From assembly GCA_900550585.1 (NCBI GenBank), contig URST01000028.1:1-22374 (forward strand): a stretch of 22,374 nucleotides of DNA. The letters are read 5' to 3'. Positions 1 through 7,086 of this stretch are shown here, piece by piece; positions within the stretch are counted from its first letter, which is position 1; each line of letters begins with the position of its first letter. Both the position numbers and the translations under genes were made by a program. The stretch comes from an uncultured Eubacteriales bacterium. Lineage in GTDB: Bacteria; Bacillota; Clostridia; Oscillospirales; Oscillospiraceae. The notes beneath the pieces were generated by a model. That model searched no databases and was not told the DNA's origin. It was given only the letters and a program-made list of their open reading frames with translations.

Positions 1-626
1 TGCGCTCCGTGAACAGGATGCACCAGATCACCTCCGGCACGCTGACGGTGAACGGGACGGATGTCAGCACGCTGTCCGGCAAGAGCCTGCGCCGGTTCCG
101 CCGGGGCATCGGCATGGTGTTCCAGTCCTTCAATCTGGTGACCCGCACCACCGTTATCAAGAACGTGCTGTCCGCCTGCGTACCGGATATGCCCTTCTGG
201 CGGGTGCTGCTGGGCGCGTTCCGGAGGGAGGACAAGATCAAGGCGCTGGAGTCGCTGGACAAGGTGGGGATCCTGGACAAGGCCTACATGCGGGCCGACC
301 AGCTGTCCGGCGGACAGCAGCAGCGCGTGGCGCTGGCCCGCACACTGACGCAGGACCCGCAGATCATTCTGGCTGATGAGCCGGTGGCCGCGCTGGACCC
401 CGTCACCGCCAAGCAGGTGATGCAGGACTTCGTGCGCATCAACAAGGAGATGGGCATCTCCATTCTGCTGAACATCCACCATGTAGAGCTGGCCATCGAG
501 TACGCCGACCGCATCATCGGCATCCGGGCTGGCAAGATCGTCTATGACGGCCCCTCCGCCAATGTGGATCAGGCCGTGCTGGACGCTATTTACGGAGACG
601 ACAGTCAGGCGGAGGCAAGCGTATGA
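1..626 (+). CDS. phnC: Phosphonate-type ABC transporter ATP-binding protein, 5'-truncated by window edge
   Basis: ATPase subunit that would power a phosphonate/phosphite-type importer from the cytoplasmic face. The reading frame is open back to base 1 (a partial codon, then R-S-V-N-R-M), matching the region just after the Walker A motif in PhnC, so the true start and P-loop lie upstream. Visible motifs are the Q-loop (GMVFQSFNLV), the ABC signature LSGGQQQRVALARTL, Walker B followed by ADEP (QIILADEP), the D-loop (AALDP) and an H-loop histidine in LLNIHHVEL. The order and the helical-domain sequence fit PhnC better than amino-acid or methionine importers, and two adjacent PhnE-type permeases support this. 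The stop overlaps the next start in an ATGA, implying translational coupling. The substrate cannot be told from the ATPase alone: phosphonate, phosphite or a phosphate ester are all possible. The binding protein PhnD is not in view and may lie upstream. Confidence 0.93.
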   Translation, partial: RSVNRMHQITSGTLTVNGTDVSTLSGKSLRRFRRGIGMVFQSFNLVTRTTVIKNVLSACVPDMPFWRVLLGAFRREDKIKALESLDKVGILDKAYMRADQLSGGQQQRVALARTLTQDPQIILADEPVAALDPVTAKQVMQDFVRINKEMGISILLNIHHVELAIEYADRIIGIRAGKIVYDGPSANVDQAVLDAIYGDDSQAEASV

Positions 627-1444
627 GCCTGTACGACCGCCTGTTCAAACCACGCCACTATACGCTGCCCAATGGCGCGGTGGTGGAGGAGAAGCGCAGC
701 CGCGCGCCGCTGGTCATTCTGATCGTGCTGGCGCTGGGTGCGCTGTCCGTGCATATCACCGGCTTCGACTTCGCGGTGCTGGTAAAAAAGGGCAGCAAGT
801 TCTTCGACATCCTCAAGGCCATGATCCCGCCCAACACCGGCTATCTGTCCAAGATCTGGCAGCCCCTGTGGGACACCATCAAGATGTCCTTCCTGGGCTC
901 CTTCGTGGGCGCGGTGCTGGCCGTTCCCTTTGCGGTGGCCGCTGCCAGCAACATCGTCACAAACCGGGTGGTGGTGTTCATCGTGCGGCTGTTCCTCAGC
1001 CTGGTGCGGACGCTGCCCACGCTGGTCTGCGCCCTCATCGCCACATACATCTTCGGTCTGGGCACCATGGCGGGCACCTGCGCCATCGCGGTGTTCACCT
1101 TCGCCTATGTGGGCAAGCAGCTGTTTGAGATCATCGAGACGGTGGACATGGGCCCCTACGAGGCCATGGAGGCGCTGGGCGCCACGCGGCTGCAGGCGTT
1201 TACCACCGCCGTGTTCCCGCAGGTGCTGCCGACGTATCTGTCCGTGTCTCTGTTCTGTCTGGAGGGCAATGTGCGCTATGCGTCCATTCTGGGCTATGTG
1301 GGCGCCGGCGGTCTGGGCCTCATCATGAACGAGAAGATCGGCTGGCGTGAGTATGACAGCCTGGGTATGATCCTGATCGTCCTGTTCGCGGCTGTCATGG
1401 TCATCGAGGGCATCAGCCACTGGCTGCGCAAGCGCTTGACGTAA
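623..1444 (+). CDS. phnE: Phosphonate-type ABC transporter permease, first copy
   Basis: Membrane-spanning subunit of the importer encoded with phnC. The product is 273 residues, normal for PhnE. A short basic cytoplasmic N-terminus is followed by a first hydrophobic segment at about 29-45, then several further segments. The cytoplasmic EAA loop that docks on the ATPase lies at about residues 180-203 (E-A-M-E-A-L-G-A-T ... Q-V-L-P). The ATG at 623 overlaps the phnC stop by four bases. A second, different PhnE follows 13 bases downstream, so the channel is probably a heterodimer, as in several phosphonate and phosphite systems (family knowledge). Family is clear; substrate is inferred. Confidence 0.93.
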   Translation: MSLYDRLFKPRHYTLPNGAVVEEKRSRAPLVILIVLALGALSVHITGFDFAVLVKKGSKFFDILKAMIPPNTGYLSKIWQPLWDTIKMSFLGSFVGAVLAVPFAVAAASNIVTNRVVVFIVRLFLSLVRTLPTLVCALIATYIFGLGTMAGTCAIAVFTFAYVGKQLFEIIETVDMGPYEAMEALGATRLQAFTTAVFPQVLPTYLSVSLFCLEGNVRYASILGYVGAGGLGLIMNEKIGWREYDSLGMILIVLFAAVMVIEGISHWLRKRLT

Positions 1445-1457
1445 GGAGGGGGCCGCT

Positions 1458-2267
1458 ATGGATCAGAAAATTCTCAAAGCCTACAACGCCGCGCCGAAAA
1501 CGTGGCTGTGGCAGCTGCTGGCGGCGTTCATCGTAGCCTGCCTGCTGGCATGGTCCGGTACGGCGGTGCGGGTCAGCAATCCCACCAGCAACGGGCTGGA
1601 GGTGGCGGGCAACATCATCTCCGGCATCTTCCATCCCTCCGGCAAGCTGCTGTTCACGCTGGGCACCAACGGTGTGCCCTATCTGCTGCTGGAGACGTTC
1701 TGCATCGCGTTTCTGGGTACCATCGTGGGCGCAGTGATCTCGCTGCCGCTGTCGTTCATCAGCGCCAGCAATCTGGTGCCGAAGCCGCTGGCCCTGATCG
1801 GCCGCGTGCTTATCGCCGCCATCCGCACCATTCCGGCATTCGTGTACGGCCTGATGTTTATCCGCGTCACCGGTCCCGGCCCCTTCGCGGGCCTGCTGAC
1901 CATGTCGCTGTGCTCCATCGGCATGGTGTCCAAGATGTTCATCGAGAGCATCGAGGATCTGGACAAGCGTATTCTGGAGTCGCTGGACGCCGCGGGCTGC
2001 ACCACGTTCCAGAAGATCCGGTACGGCATCCTGCCGCAGCTGACGGCAGATTTTACGTCCACCATCATCTACCGCTTCGATATGAACCTGCGCGATGCCA
2101 CGGTGCTGGGTCTGGTGGGGGCCGGCGGTATCGGTGCGCCGCTGATCTTCGCCATGAGCTCCTACCGCTGGAACGAGGTGGGCGCCATCCTGCTGGGCCT
2201 GATCGTGCTGGTGCTCATCATCGAGTGGATCTCCGCCAGGATCCGGGTCAAGCTGGCGCGGGGGTAA
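1458..2267 (+). CDS. phnE: Phosphonate-type ABC transporter permease, second copy
   Basis: Second permease subunit of the importer, 269 residues. It begins at ATG 1458 behind a good ribosome-binding site (AAGGAGGGGG). Hydrophobic segments occur at about 17-33 and 80-105, with more in the C-terminal half. The EAA loop is at about residues 174-193 (E-S-L-D-A-A-G ... G-I-L-P-Q). It resembles the first PhnE in layout but differs clearly in sequence, so it is a paralogue rather than a recent duplicate. The next gene starts only three bases after its stop, which places the metallophosphatase in the same transcription unit. Confidence 0.93.
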   Translation: MDQKILKAYNAAPKTWLWQLLAAFIVACLLAWSGTAVRVSNPTSNGLEVAGNIISGIFHPSGKLLFTLGTNGVPYLLLETFCIAFLGTIVGAVISLPLSFISASNLVPKPLALIGRVLIAAIRTIPAFVYGLMFIRVTGPGPFAGLLTMSLCSIGMVSKMFIESIEDLDKRILESLDAAGCTTFQKIRYGILPQLTADFTSTIIYRFDMNLRDATVLGLVGAGGIGAPLIFAMSSYRWNEVGAILLGLIVLVLIIEWISARIRVKLARG

Positions 2268-2270
2268 GCT

Positions 2271-3782
2271 ATGGAGAGAACATTTACCATCTATTTCACC
2301 TCCGACCTCCACGGCTACATCTATCCCACGGATTACCGCAGCCGGGAGGAGCGGGATATCGGCCTTTTCAAATGCGCCAACCGCTTTGAAAAGGACGGAA
2401 ACACCCTCATCATCGACGGCGGCGACCTTTTGCAGGGCTCGCCGCTGGGGGCATTCTGCCATGACACGCTGGGTGACGCTGGGCGGTTCGCCCAGATCAT
2501 GAACCGCTGCGGCTACGACTATGTGACGCTGGGCAACCACGATTTCAACTACGGCATGGCGTATCTGGACAGCTATCTGGACGAGCTGCGCGCCCGCTGC
2601 GTCTGCGAAAACGTCCGGTGGGACGGCGCGGGCGTGCGGTTCCCGGCGCGCATCCACACGCTGGAGAACGGACTGCGCATCGGTATCGTGGGCATCGTCA
2701 CCGACTATGTGAACATCTGGGAAAAGCCGGAGCATCTGACCGGCGTCACCATCAGCGATCCCATCCCCGCCGCCCGGGCTGCGCTGGAGCGGCTGAAGGG
2801 GCAGGTGGATGTGACGCTGTGCATCTATCACGGCGGCTTCGAGCGGGATCTGGCCACGGGCCGGGTGCTGTCCACCACCCACGAAAATGTGGCGTACCGG
2901 CTGTGTCAGGAGCTGGATTTCGATCTGCTGCTGACGGGGCACCAGCACATGACCGTTCACGGACAGTCCGTGTGCGGTACATTTGTGGTGCAGCCCACAG
3001 ACAGGGGACAGGAGTTCCTGCGTATTGATGCGGCAATTACTGACAAGGAAAAACACTTCACAAGCGAAACCGTGTCCGCCGGCGGCGTGTGCCGCCGGGA
3101 CTGGCTGGAGGAGTTCGCCGGTATGGAGCACGGCGCCCAGAACTGGCTGGATCAGGTGGTGGGGCACCTCCGCGACCCGCTGCTGCCGGATACGCCGCTG
3201 CGTATGGCGGTGGAGGGCAGCGGCCTTGCCGATCTGTTCAACGCGGTGCAGCTGTGGGCCAGCGGTGCCCAGCTGTCGGCATCCAGCCTGGCCAACGATG
3301 TGGCGGGGCTGCCGCAGGTGGTGCGGCGGCGGGATCTGCTCATCGCTTACCCCTACACCAACACGCTGTCTGTGCTGGAGATCACCGGCGCCGTTCTGCG
3401 GCAGGCCATGGAGCGCAGCGCGGAGTACTTTACCCGGAACGGCGATGGCTCCCTGCGGGTGTCGGACTGCTTCCTGGAGCCGAAGGTGGAGCACTACAAC
3501 TACGACTACTACGCCGGGGCGGCGTATGTCTACGACATCTCACGCCCGGTGGGGCAGCGGGTCACAGCGCTGACCGTGGCCGGGAAGCCGGTGGCGGACG
3601 ACGATTTGTTCACCATCTGCCTCAACAGCTACCGCGCCAGCGGTACCGGCGGCTACGACTGTTATGTGGGCTGCCCGGTTGTGCGGGAGATCGGCACGGA
3701 GATGTCCGAGCTGATCCTGGACTATTTCAAGCTGTACGGTGGCGACATCCCGCCGGTACACGGGGATTATCGGGTGATATGA
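2271..3782 (+). CDS. Cytosolic bifunctional metallophosphatase / 5'-nucleotidase family protein
   Basis: Two-domain phosphohydrolase of the UshA/YfkN type, 503 residues. Known members hydrolyse nucleoside 5'-monophosphates, 2',3'-cyclic nucleotides or related phosphate esters with two metal ions. The metal ligands are all visible: D12 and H14 in SDLHG, D52 in DGGDLLQGS, N89-H90-D91 in LGNHDF, H187 in YHGGFE, and H224/H226 in TGHQHM. The C-terminal substrate domain (about 290-480) has the typical NSYRASGTGGY segment. There is no signal peptide: the protein starts directly with the first beta strand of the catalytic domain, whereas UshA itself is exported, so this enzyme should act in the cytoplasm. 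It follows the phnE stop by three bases, suggesting it processes what the transporter imports. The substrate is unknown, and a true 5'-nucleotidase activity is not proven. Confidence 0.88.
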   Translation: MERTFTIYFTSDLHGYIYPTDYRSREERDIGLFKCANRFEKDGNTLIIDGGDLLQGSPLGAFCHDTLGDAGRFAQIMNRCGYDYVTLGNHDFNYGMAYLDSYLDELRARCVCENVRWDGAGVRFPARIHTLENGLRIGIVGIVTDYVNIWEKPEHLTGVTISDPIPAARAALERLKGQVDVTLCIYHGGFERDLATGRVLSTTHENVAYRLCQELDFDLLLTGHQHMTVHGQSVCGTFVVQPTDRGQEFLRIDAAITDKEKHFTSETVSAGGVCRRDWLEEFAGMEHGAQNWLDQVVGHLRDPLLPDTPLRMAVEGSGLADLFNAVQLWASGAQLSASSLANDVAGLPQVVRRRDLLIAYPYTNTLSVLEITGAVLRQAMERSAEYFTRNGDGSLRVSDCFLEPKVEHYNYDYYAGAAYVYDISRPVGQRVTALTVAGKPVADDDLFTICLNSYRASGTGGYDCYVGCPVVREIGTEMSELILDYFKLYGGDIPPVHGDYRVI

Positions 3783-3795
3783 CCCCCAAAAGCCC

Positions 3796-3824
3796 TTGAC
3801 AGGTTGGTCTACATGGTGTAGTCT
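3796..3824 (+). promoter_or_regulatory. Promoter of the blaI-blaR1-like operon
   Basis: A perfect -35 TTGACA (3796-3801) is followed after 17 bases by TAGTCT (3819-3824), a weak -10. Transcription would start near 3831, giving a leader of about 35 bases. The -10 lies inside the left arm of the inverted repeat, so repressor binding would block the polymerase. Confidence 0.7.
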
Positions 3825-3850
3825 TTTGTTAGACTACACCATGTAGACCA
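3805..3850. promoter_or_regulatory. BlaI-type operator: perfect 20-bp inverted repeat with nested palindromes
   Basis: Bases 3805-3824 are the exact reverse complement of 3831-3850, with a six-base centre. Each arm itself contains a short palindrome of the form CTACA-N3-TGTAG (3809-3821 and 3834-3846). TACA/TGTA is the half-site core recognised by BlaI/MecI/CopY-family repressors (established knowledge). The two sites are 25 bp apart centre to centre, between the -35 and the ribosome-binding site of the repressor gene. This predicts autorepression by two repressor dimers. Confidence 0.88.
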
Positions 3851-3865
3851 AAAGGAGGGCGCGCA

Positions 3866-4225
3866 ATGGGCGAGTACAGCATGGGCGCGGTGGAGTCCCG
3901 GTTCGCGGACATGATCTGGCGCACAGAGCCGGTGACATCGGCGGAGCTGGTACAGCAGGCGGCACAGGAGCTGGCGTGGAAGAAATCCACCACCTACACG
4001 GTGCTCAAGCGGCTGTGCCAGCGGGGGCTGTTCCGGAACCAGGACGGTGTTGTGACGTCGCTGGTGTCCCGGGAGGCGTTTTACGCGGCACAGAGCCGGC
4101 AGTTCGTGGAGGAGAAATTCTCCGGGTCGCTGCCGGCTTTTCTGGCAGCGTTCACCGCACGGGAGAAGCTGTCCCGGCAGGAGCTGGATGAGCTGCAGCG
4201 GCTCATCGACGAGAGCAGGGGGTGA
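3866..4225 (+). CDS. blaI: BlaI/MecI/CopY family transcriptional repressor
   Basis: Small winged-helix repressor of 119 residues, the usual family length. The N-terminal part (about 6-75) carries the recognisable segment E-L-V-Q-Q-A ... K-K-S-T-T-Y-T-V-L-K-R-L, containing the recognition helix, and then the wing. The C-terminal third is the dimerisation region where the partner protease normally cuts. ATG 3866 has the ribosome-binding site AAAGGAGGG about seven bases upstream. A strong BlaI-type operator lies directly in front, and an M56 protease gene follows five bases after the stop, the classic repressor/sensor-protease pair. There is no beta-lactamase gene in the window, so the name blaI denotes family only and the regulon is unknown. 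Confidence 0.9.
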   Translation: MGEYSMGAVESRFADMIWRTEPVTSAELVQQAAQELAWKKSTTYTVLKRLCQRGLFRNQDGVVTSLVSREAFYAAQSRQFVEEKFSGSLPAFLAAFTAREKLSRQELDELQRLIDESRG

Positions 4226-4229
4226 CGGG

Positions 4230-5843
4230 ATGCTGCATGTTCTTTCTGACAGCGTGTTTCCCGCGGTGCTGCGGATGAGCCTGTACGGCGCTGCGGCCGT
4301 GATCGTGGTGCTGCTGGTGCGGCTGCTGCTGCGCCGGGCGCCCAAGGTGTTCTCCTATGCGCTGTGGCTGGTGGTGCTGTTCCGGCTGCTGTGCCCGGTG
4401 ACGGTGCAGGCGCCGTTTTCCCTGTGGGGCGCGGTGGAGCAGCCGGCGGAGGAGACGGCGGTGCGCCTTATCCCGGCGGAGGGCCGGGCGTGGCTGGCCG
4501 GTACGGCTCACGACACGGCAGACGGCGGCTCGTCGGCGAATACGGCTCCCGCGCCGGCAGAGGAGACGCGGAGGCTGACCGCAAGGGAGTGGGCGGCGCT
4601 GGTCTGGCTGGCCGGTGCGGCGGTGATGGCCGGGTACGGCGTTGTGTCGCTGCTGCGGCTGCGCAGGCGGCTCATCGGTGCGGTGTGGTACGAGGAGAAC
4701 GTCTACATCACCCACCGGGTGCCCACGCCCTTTGTGCTGGGGCTGGTGCGGCCCAGGATATTCCTGCCCGCCTCCCTGACGGAGGAGGAGCGGCCCTACA
4801 TCCTGCTCCACGAGCGGTATCACATAAAAAGATGGGACCATGTTGTAAAGTTTCTGTACTTTACGGCACTCTGCATACACTGGTTTGACCCGTTTGTGTG
4901 GCTGGCTTTCGCGCTGGCGGGGCGGGACATGGAGATGCGCTGTGACGAGGCGGTGCTGCGGCAGGCGGGGGAGAATATCCGGGCGGATTACGCCGCGTCG
5001 CTGCTGCGGCTGGCTACGGGACAGCATCTGCCATCCCTGCCGCTGGCCTTCGACGAGGGCGACACCGGCGGCAGGATACGGAACCTGCTGCGGTGGCGCA
5101 GGCCCCGCGTCTGGGTGACTGCGCTGGCGGCGCTGGTGTGCGCGGCGGTGATCGCCGCCTGCGGCGCCGATCCCGCGGCGGACGGGGGGCAGACCCCTGT
5201 GCCGGACACGCCGCCCGCCGTGGAGGAGCCGACGCCTGCGCCGCAGCCGGTACAGGAACCGGTACAGGAACCGGAAAAGCCGTGGCTCAGCGTATGGCGG
5301 GTCACATGGCAGAAGGGCGACTCCGCGGAGCAGCTGGTGCCGCTGACGCAGGAGCAGGTGGACGCCATCCTCGCCGAGGAGCCGGTGGTGCTGCCAGAGT
5401 GGCAGCGGGTCTATGCCCGGCTGGAACGGGAGGGGCAGGAGGCTGTGATGTACGCCGGAGACGGCTATTTCCCTGTGCCGCCCACGGTGCTGGACATTCT
5501 GACGGAGCAGTGCGGCTATACGTTTGTGACGCCGGAGGACTTCCGGGGGAACATGACGGAGGCGCGGCTGGAGTGGACGGACGGGCAGACGCGGTACGCC
5601 GCCGCGGAGGACCTGCCGGCTCTGCAGGAGATGCTGATGGGGGCGTCCTGCACCGGAGGAGCTGCCGCCTGCGGTTTCGGCGCAAGACTGACGGTGACGT
5701 TCGACGACGGGCGCACCGTGTCGGTGCTGAAGGGGGAGGACAGCTGCCCCAGCTTTATGTTCGGCTCCTGGTGCTGTGCCACGGTGACGGCCCAGCAGGG
5801 CCAGCAGTTCTGGCGCATTTTCGGATTCCCGGCGGAACACTGA
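4230..5843 (+). CDS. BlaR1-like M56 family membrane metalloprotease with an unusual sensor domain
   Basis: Predicted membrane zinc protease of 537 residues that would inactivate the neighbouring BlaI-type repressor when it senses a signal. The start chosen is ATG 4230, behind AGGGGGTGACGG; an in-frame ATG at 4188 lies inside the repressor gene and lacks a site. Hydrophobic segments occur at about 12-34, 40-58, 119-141, 208-229 and 295-311. The zinc motif HERYH is at 194-198, followed by an acidic cluster MRCDEAV (236-242) typical of M56 enzymes. After the last membrane segment comes a Pro/Glu-rich linker with a repeated VQEP unit, then an outward-facing domain of about 200 residues. That domain lacks the S-x-x-K and K-T-G motifs of the penicillin sensor of BlaR1/MecR1 and contains several cysteines. 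The ligand is therefore unknown. Confidence 0.88.
   Translation: MLHVLSDSVFPAVLRMSLYGAAAVIVVLLVRLLLRRAPKVFSYALWLVVLFRLLCPVTVQAPFSLWGAVEQPAEETAVRLIPAEGRAWLAGTAHDTADGGSSANTAPAPAEETRRLTAREWAALVWLAGAAVMAGYGVVSLLRLRRRLIGAVWYEENVYITHRVPTPFVLGLVRPRIFLPASLTEEERPYILLHERYHIKRWDHVVKFLYFTALCIHWFDPFVWLAFALAGRDMEMRCDEAVLRQAGENIRADYAASLLRLATGQHLPSLPLAFDEGDTGGRIRNLLRWRRPRVWVTALAALVCAAVIAACGADPAADGGQTPVPDTPPAVEEPTPAPQPVQEPVQEPEKPWLSVWRVTWQKGDSAEQLVPLTQEQVDAILAEEPVVLPEWQRVYARLEREGQEAVMYAGDGYFPVPPTVLDILTEQCGYTFVTPEDFRGNMTEARLEWTDGQTRYAAAEDLPALQEMLMGASCTGGAAACGFGARLTVTFDDGRTVSVLKGEDSCPSFMFGSWCCATVTAQQGQQFWRIFGFPAEH
5247..5270 (+). repeat. Short tandem repeat in the linker of the M56 protease
   Basis: Two exact copies of the 12-base unit CCGGTACAGGAA (5247-5258 and 5259-5270), followed by a partial third (CCGG). 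It encodes the P-V-Q-E repeat in the Pro/Glu-rich linker between the membrane part and the outer domain. Such in-frame repeats can change linker length without breaking the gene. Confidence 0.8.
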
Positions 5844-5849
5844 AGAAGA

Positions 5850-5880
5850 AAGCGGGCTGTCCCTGTGGGACAGCCCGCTT
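5850..5880. terminator. Strong hairpin between convergent genes
   Basis: A perfect 14-bp stem (5850-5863 with 5867-5880) and a three-base loop lie between the M56 gene and the convergent phosphatase-fold gene. Neither side has a clean run of T; the minus-strand side reads TTCTTCTTC. It probably ends or insulates transcription from both sides. Confidence 0.65.
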
Positions 5881-5934
5881 CAGTCTGCTGAAAAAGAATT
5901 GCTGCGCGCAAAATGGGCGCTTGGCTGCAAGTGC

Positions 5935-7005
5935 TTATGAGAGGGTGAACGTCATGGTCACCGGGTTGTGGTCGGAATAGGCGAAGCCGGTGTCCAGCAC
6001 CACGGCGCGCGCCACCGTCACATTGGGCGTGACCAGAAAGCCGTCCACCGTCAGGACGTACTGCCCCTGATGATAGGGGCCGTCGGCGTTGCGGCAGCTG
6101 GGGACGGGAGCACTCTCGTCCAGCGGCGTTACCAGTGTGACATCCACGCCGTCAAACGTGCCCGCCGGAATGGGCTGCGCCCAGGAGTAGGACTGGTCGG
6201 CCTCGCCGAACCAGGCGGCGGAGTCGCCCAGCAGGTCCTTGTTGAAGTCGCCGCCGGCCACGCACCAGTTGCCGGCGTCGTACTCGGCCTGCATGTCCGC
6301 CAGCAGCAGCTTCAGCTGCTCCGTGGCGATGGTGCCGTCGCTGGTATACGCGGAGAGATGAAGGTTGTAAAGGACAAGTTCTTTACCATCCTCCGCAGGG
6401 ATGCGGCTGACGGAATAGCAGCGGTCCAGATCCAGCAGCTTCATGAAGCCGCTCTCCACCGGCAGCTCCACGCGGCTGGCCACCGTAATGCCGGCGGCGG
6501 AGAGGGTCATCAGACCGGAGCGGGACGCGCCGTGGGGCCGGGTCAGGGGGTACAGCAGGTAGGGGGAGTCGTAATTCTGGCAGAACACGCTGCTCAGACC
6601 GGGCAGCGCGTCGGTGATATAGGGGCGCTCGTCCACCTGATAGGTGCGGGTGGAGCCCATGTCCACCTCCTGCACCAGATAGAAGTCCGCCGCCTGCTCC
6701 CGCAGGAAGGCGCCGATCTCGGTGAGGTTCTTCGTCAGGCGCTCCTCGCTCCAGGCCCGGGACTCGGTGCCGCCGTCCATGAAGAAGCCGTAGTCGGCCT
6801 CATAAGCGCCGAAGCCGATGTTGTAGGACACCGCGGTGTAGGGCGTGCCGGTCCGGATGTAGGGAGCGGCCGTATCGGCATTCACGGGGGTCAGGGACAT
6901 ATCGCCGATGCGGTGGTAGCCGATGAACACATAGGCCACATAGCCCGCCGCCAGCAGCACCAGCGCCAGCACGATGCACAGCGCGGTCTTGATCCACTTT
7001 TTCAC
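5935..7005 (-). CDS. Membrane-anchored endonuclease/exonuclease/phosphatase family protein
   Basis: Metal-dependent phosphodiester or phosphomonoester hydrolase of the EEP fold, 356 residues. The start is a GTG at 7003-7005, nine bases after AGGAGG; the open frame runs further upstream but has no homologous sequence there. Residues 5-28 are one hydrophobic segment (signal anchor or signal peptide), so the catalytic part should be outside the membrane. Fold motifs appear in order: SYNIGFG (N62), QEVD (E113), LHLSAY (H216), GGDFN (D253, N255) and SDHNPVTM (D345, H346). The family includes nucleases, sphingomyelinases and inositol phosphatases, and the substrate cannot be assigned. It is a single gene, convergent to the M56 gene and divergent from the rhomboid gene. 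Confidence 0.85.
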   Translation of the reverse strand: MKKWIKTALCIVLALVLLAAGYVAYVFIGYHRIGDMSLTPVNADTAAPYIRTGTPYTAVSYNIGFGAYEADYGFFMDGGTESRAWSEERLTKNLTEIGAFLREQAADFYLVQEVDMGSTRTYQVDERPYITDALPGLSSVFCQNYDSPYLLYPLTRPHGASRSGLMTLSAAGITVASRVELPVESGFMKLLDLDRCYSVSRIPAEDGKELVLYNLHLSAYTSDGTIATEQLKLLLADMQAEYDAGNWCVAGGDFNKDLLGDSAAWFGEADQSYSWAQPIPAGTFDGVDVTLVTPLDESAPVPSCRNADGPYHQGQYVLTVDGFLVTPNVTVARAVVLDTGFAYSDHNPVTMTFTLS

Positions 7006-7024
7006 ATTTATGTGCCTCCTTTGG

Positions 7025-7053
7025 TTTACATTTTCCGCTTCGTATAGTATAAT
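7025..7053 (+). promoter_or_regulatory. Promoter of the rhomboid-lspA operon
   Basis: TTTACA (7025-7030), a 17-base spacer and a perfect TATAAT (7048-7053). It lies 33 bases before the rhomboid start codon and fits the housekeeping sigma factor. Confidence 0.82.
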
Positions 7054-7074
7054 GATTCCCATCGCGTTTGAAAA
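7046..7074 (-). promoter_or_regulatory. Promoter of the EEP-family gene, overlapping the rhomboid promoter
   Basis: Read on the minus strand: TTTTCA (7069-7074), a 17-base spacer and TATACT (7046-7051). The -10 shares four base pairs with the plus-strand -10 at 7048-7053, so the two promoters probably cannot be occupied at once. Confidence 0.6.
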
Positions 7075-7086
7075 GAGGGAAACTGT

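Noticed and set aside
9..11. GTG at 9 as the true start of phnC
   Set aside because: The frame continues upstream in agreement with PhnC, and starting here would remove the Walker A motif every active ATPase needs.
1413..3494. 693-codon open frame on the minus strand opposite phnE and the metallophosphatase
   Set aside because: It lies antisense to genes with complete family motifs, is rich in His/Gln/Arg/Gly as expected of a GC-rich shadow frame, and has no recognisable domain.
5155..5175. Possible lipobox (I-A-A-C) in the M56 protease
   Set aside because: It lies in the last internal membrane helix, about 310 residues from the N-terminus, so signal peptidase II processing is unlikely.
4203..5840. 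545-codon minus-strand open frame opposite the M56 protease
   Set aside because: Low-complexity Arg/Gln/His-rich shadow of a GC-rich gene; the plus strand encodes clear M56 motifs.
4230..5843. Calling the pair a beta-lactam resistance operon
   Set aside because: No beta-lactamase or PBP2a gene is in the window, and the sensor domain lacks penicillin-binding motifs.
5968..7047. 359-codon plus-strand open frame opposite the EEP-family gene
   Set aside because: The minus strand carries the ordered catalytic motifs and a strong ribosome-binding site; the plus frame is Gly/Val/His-rich with no motifs.
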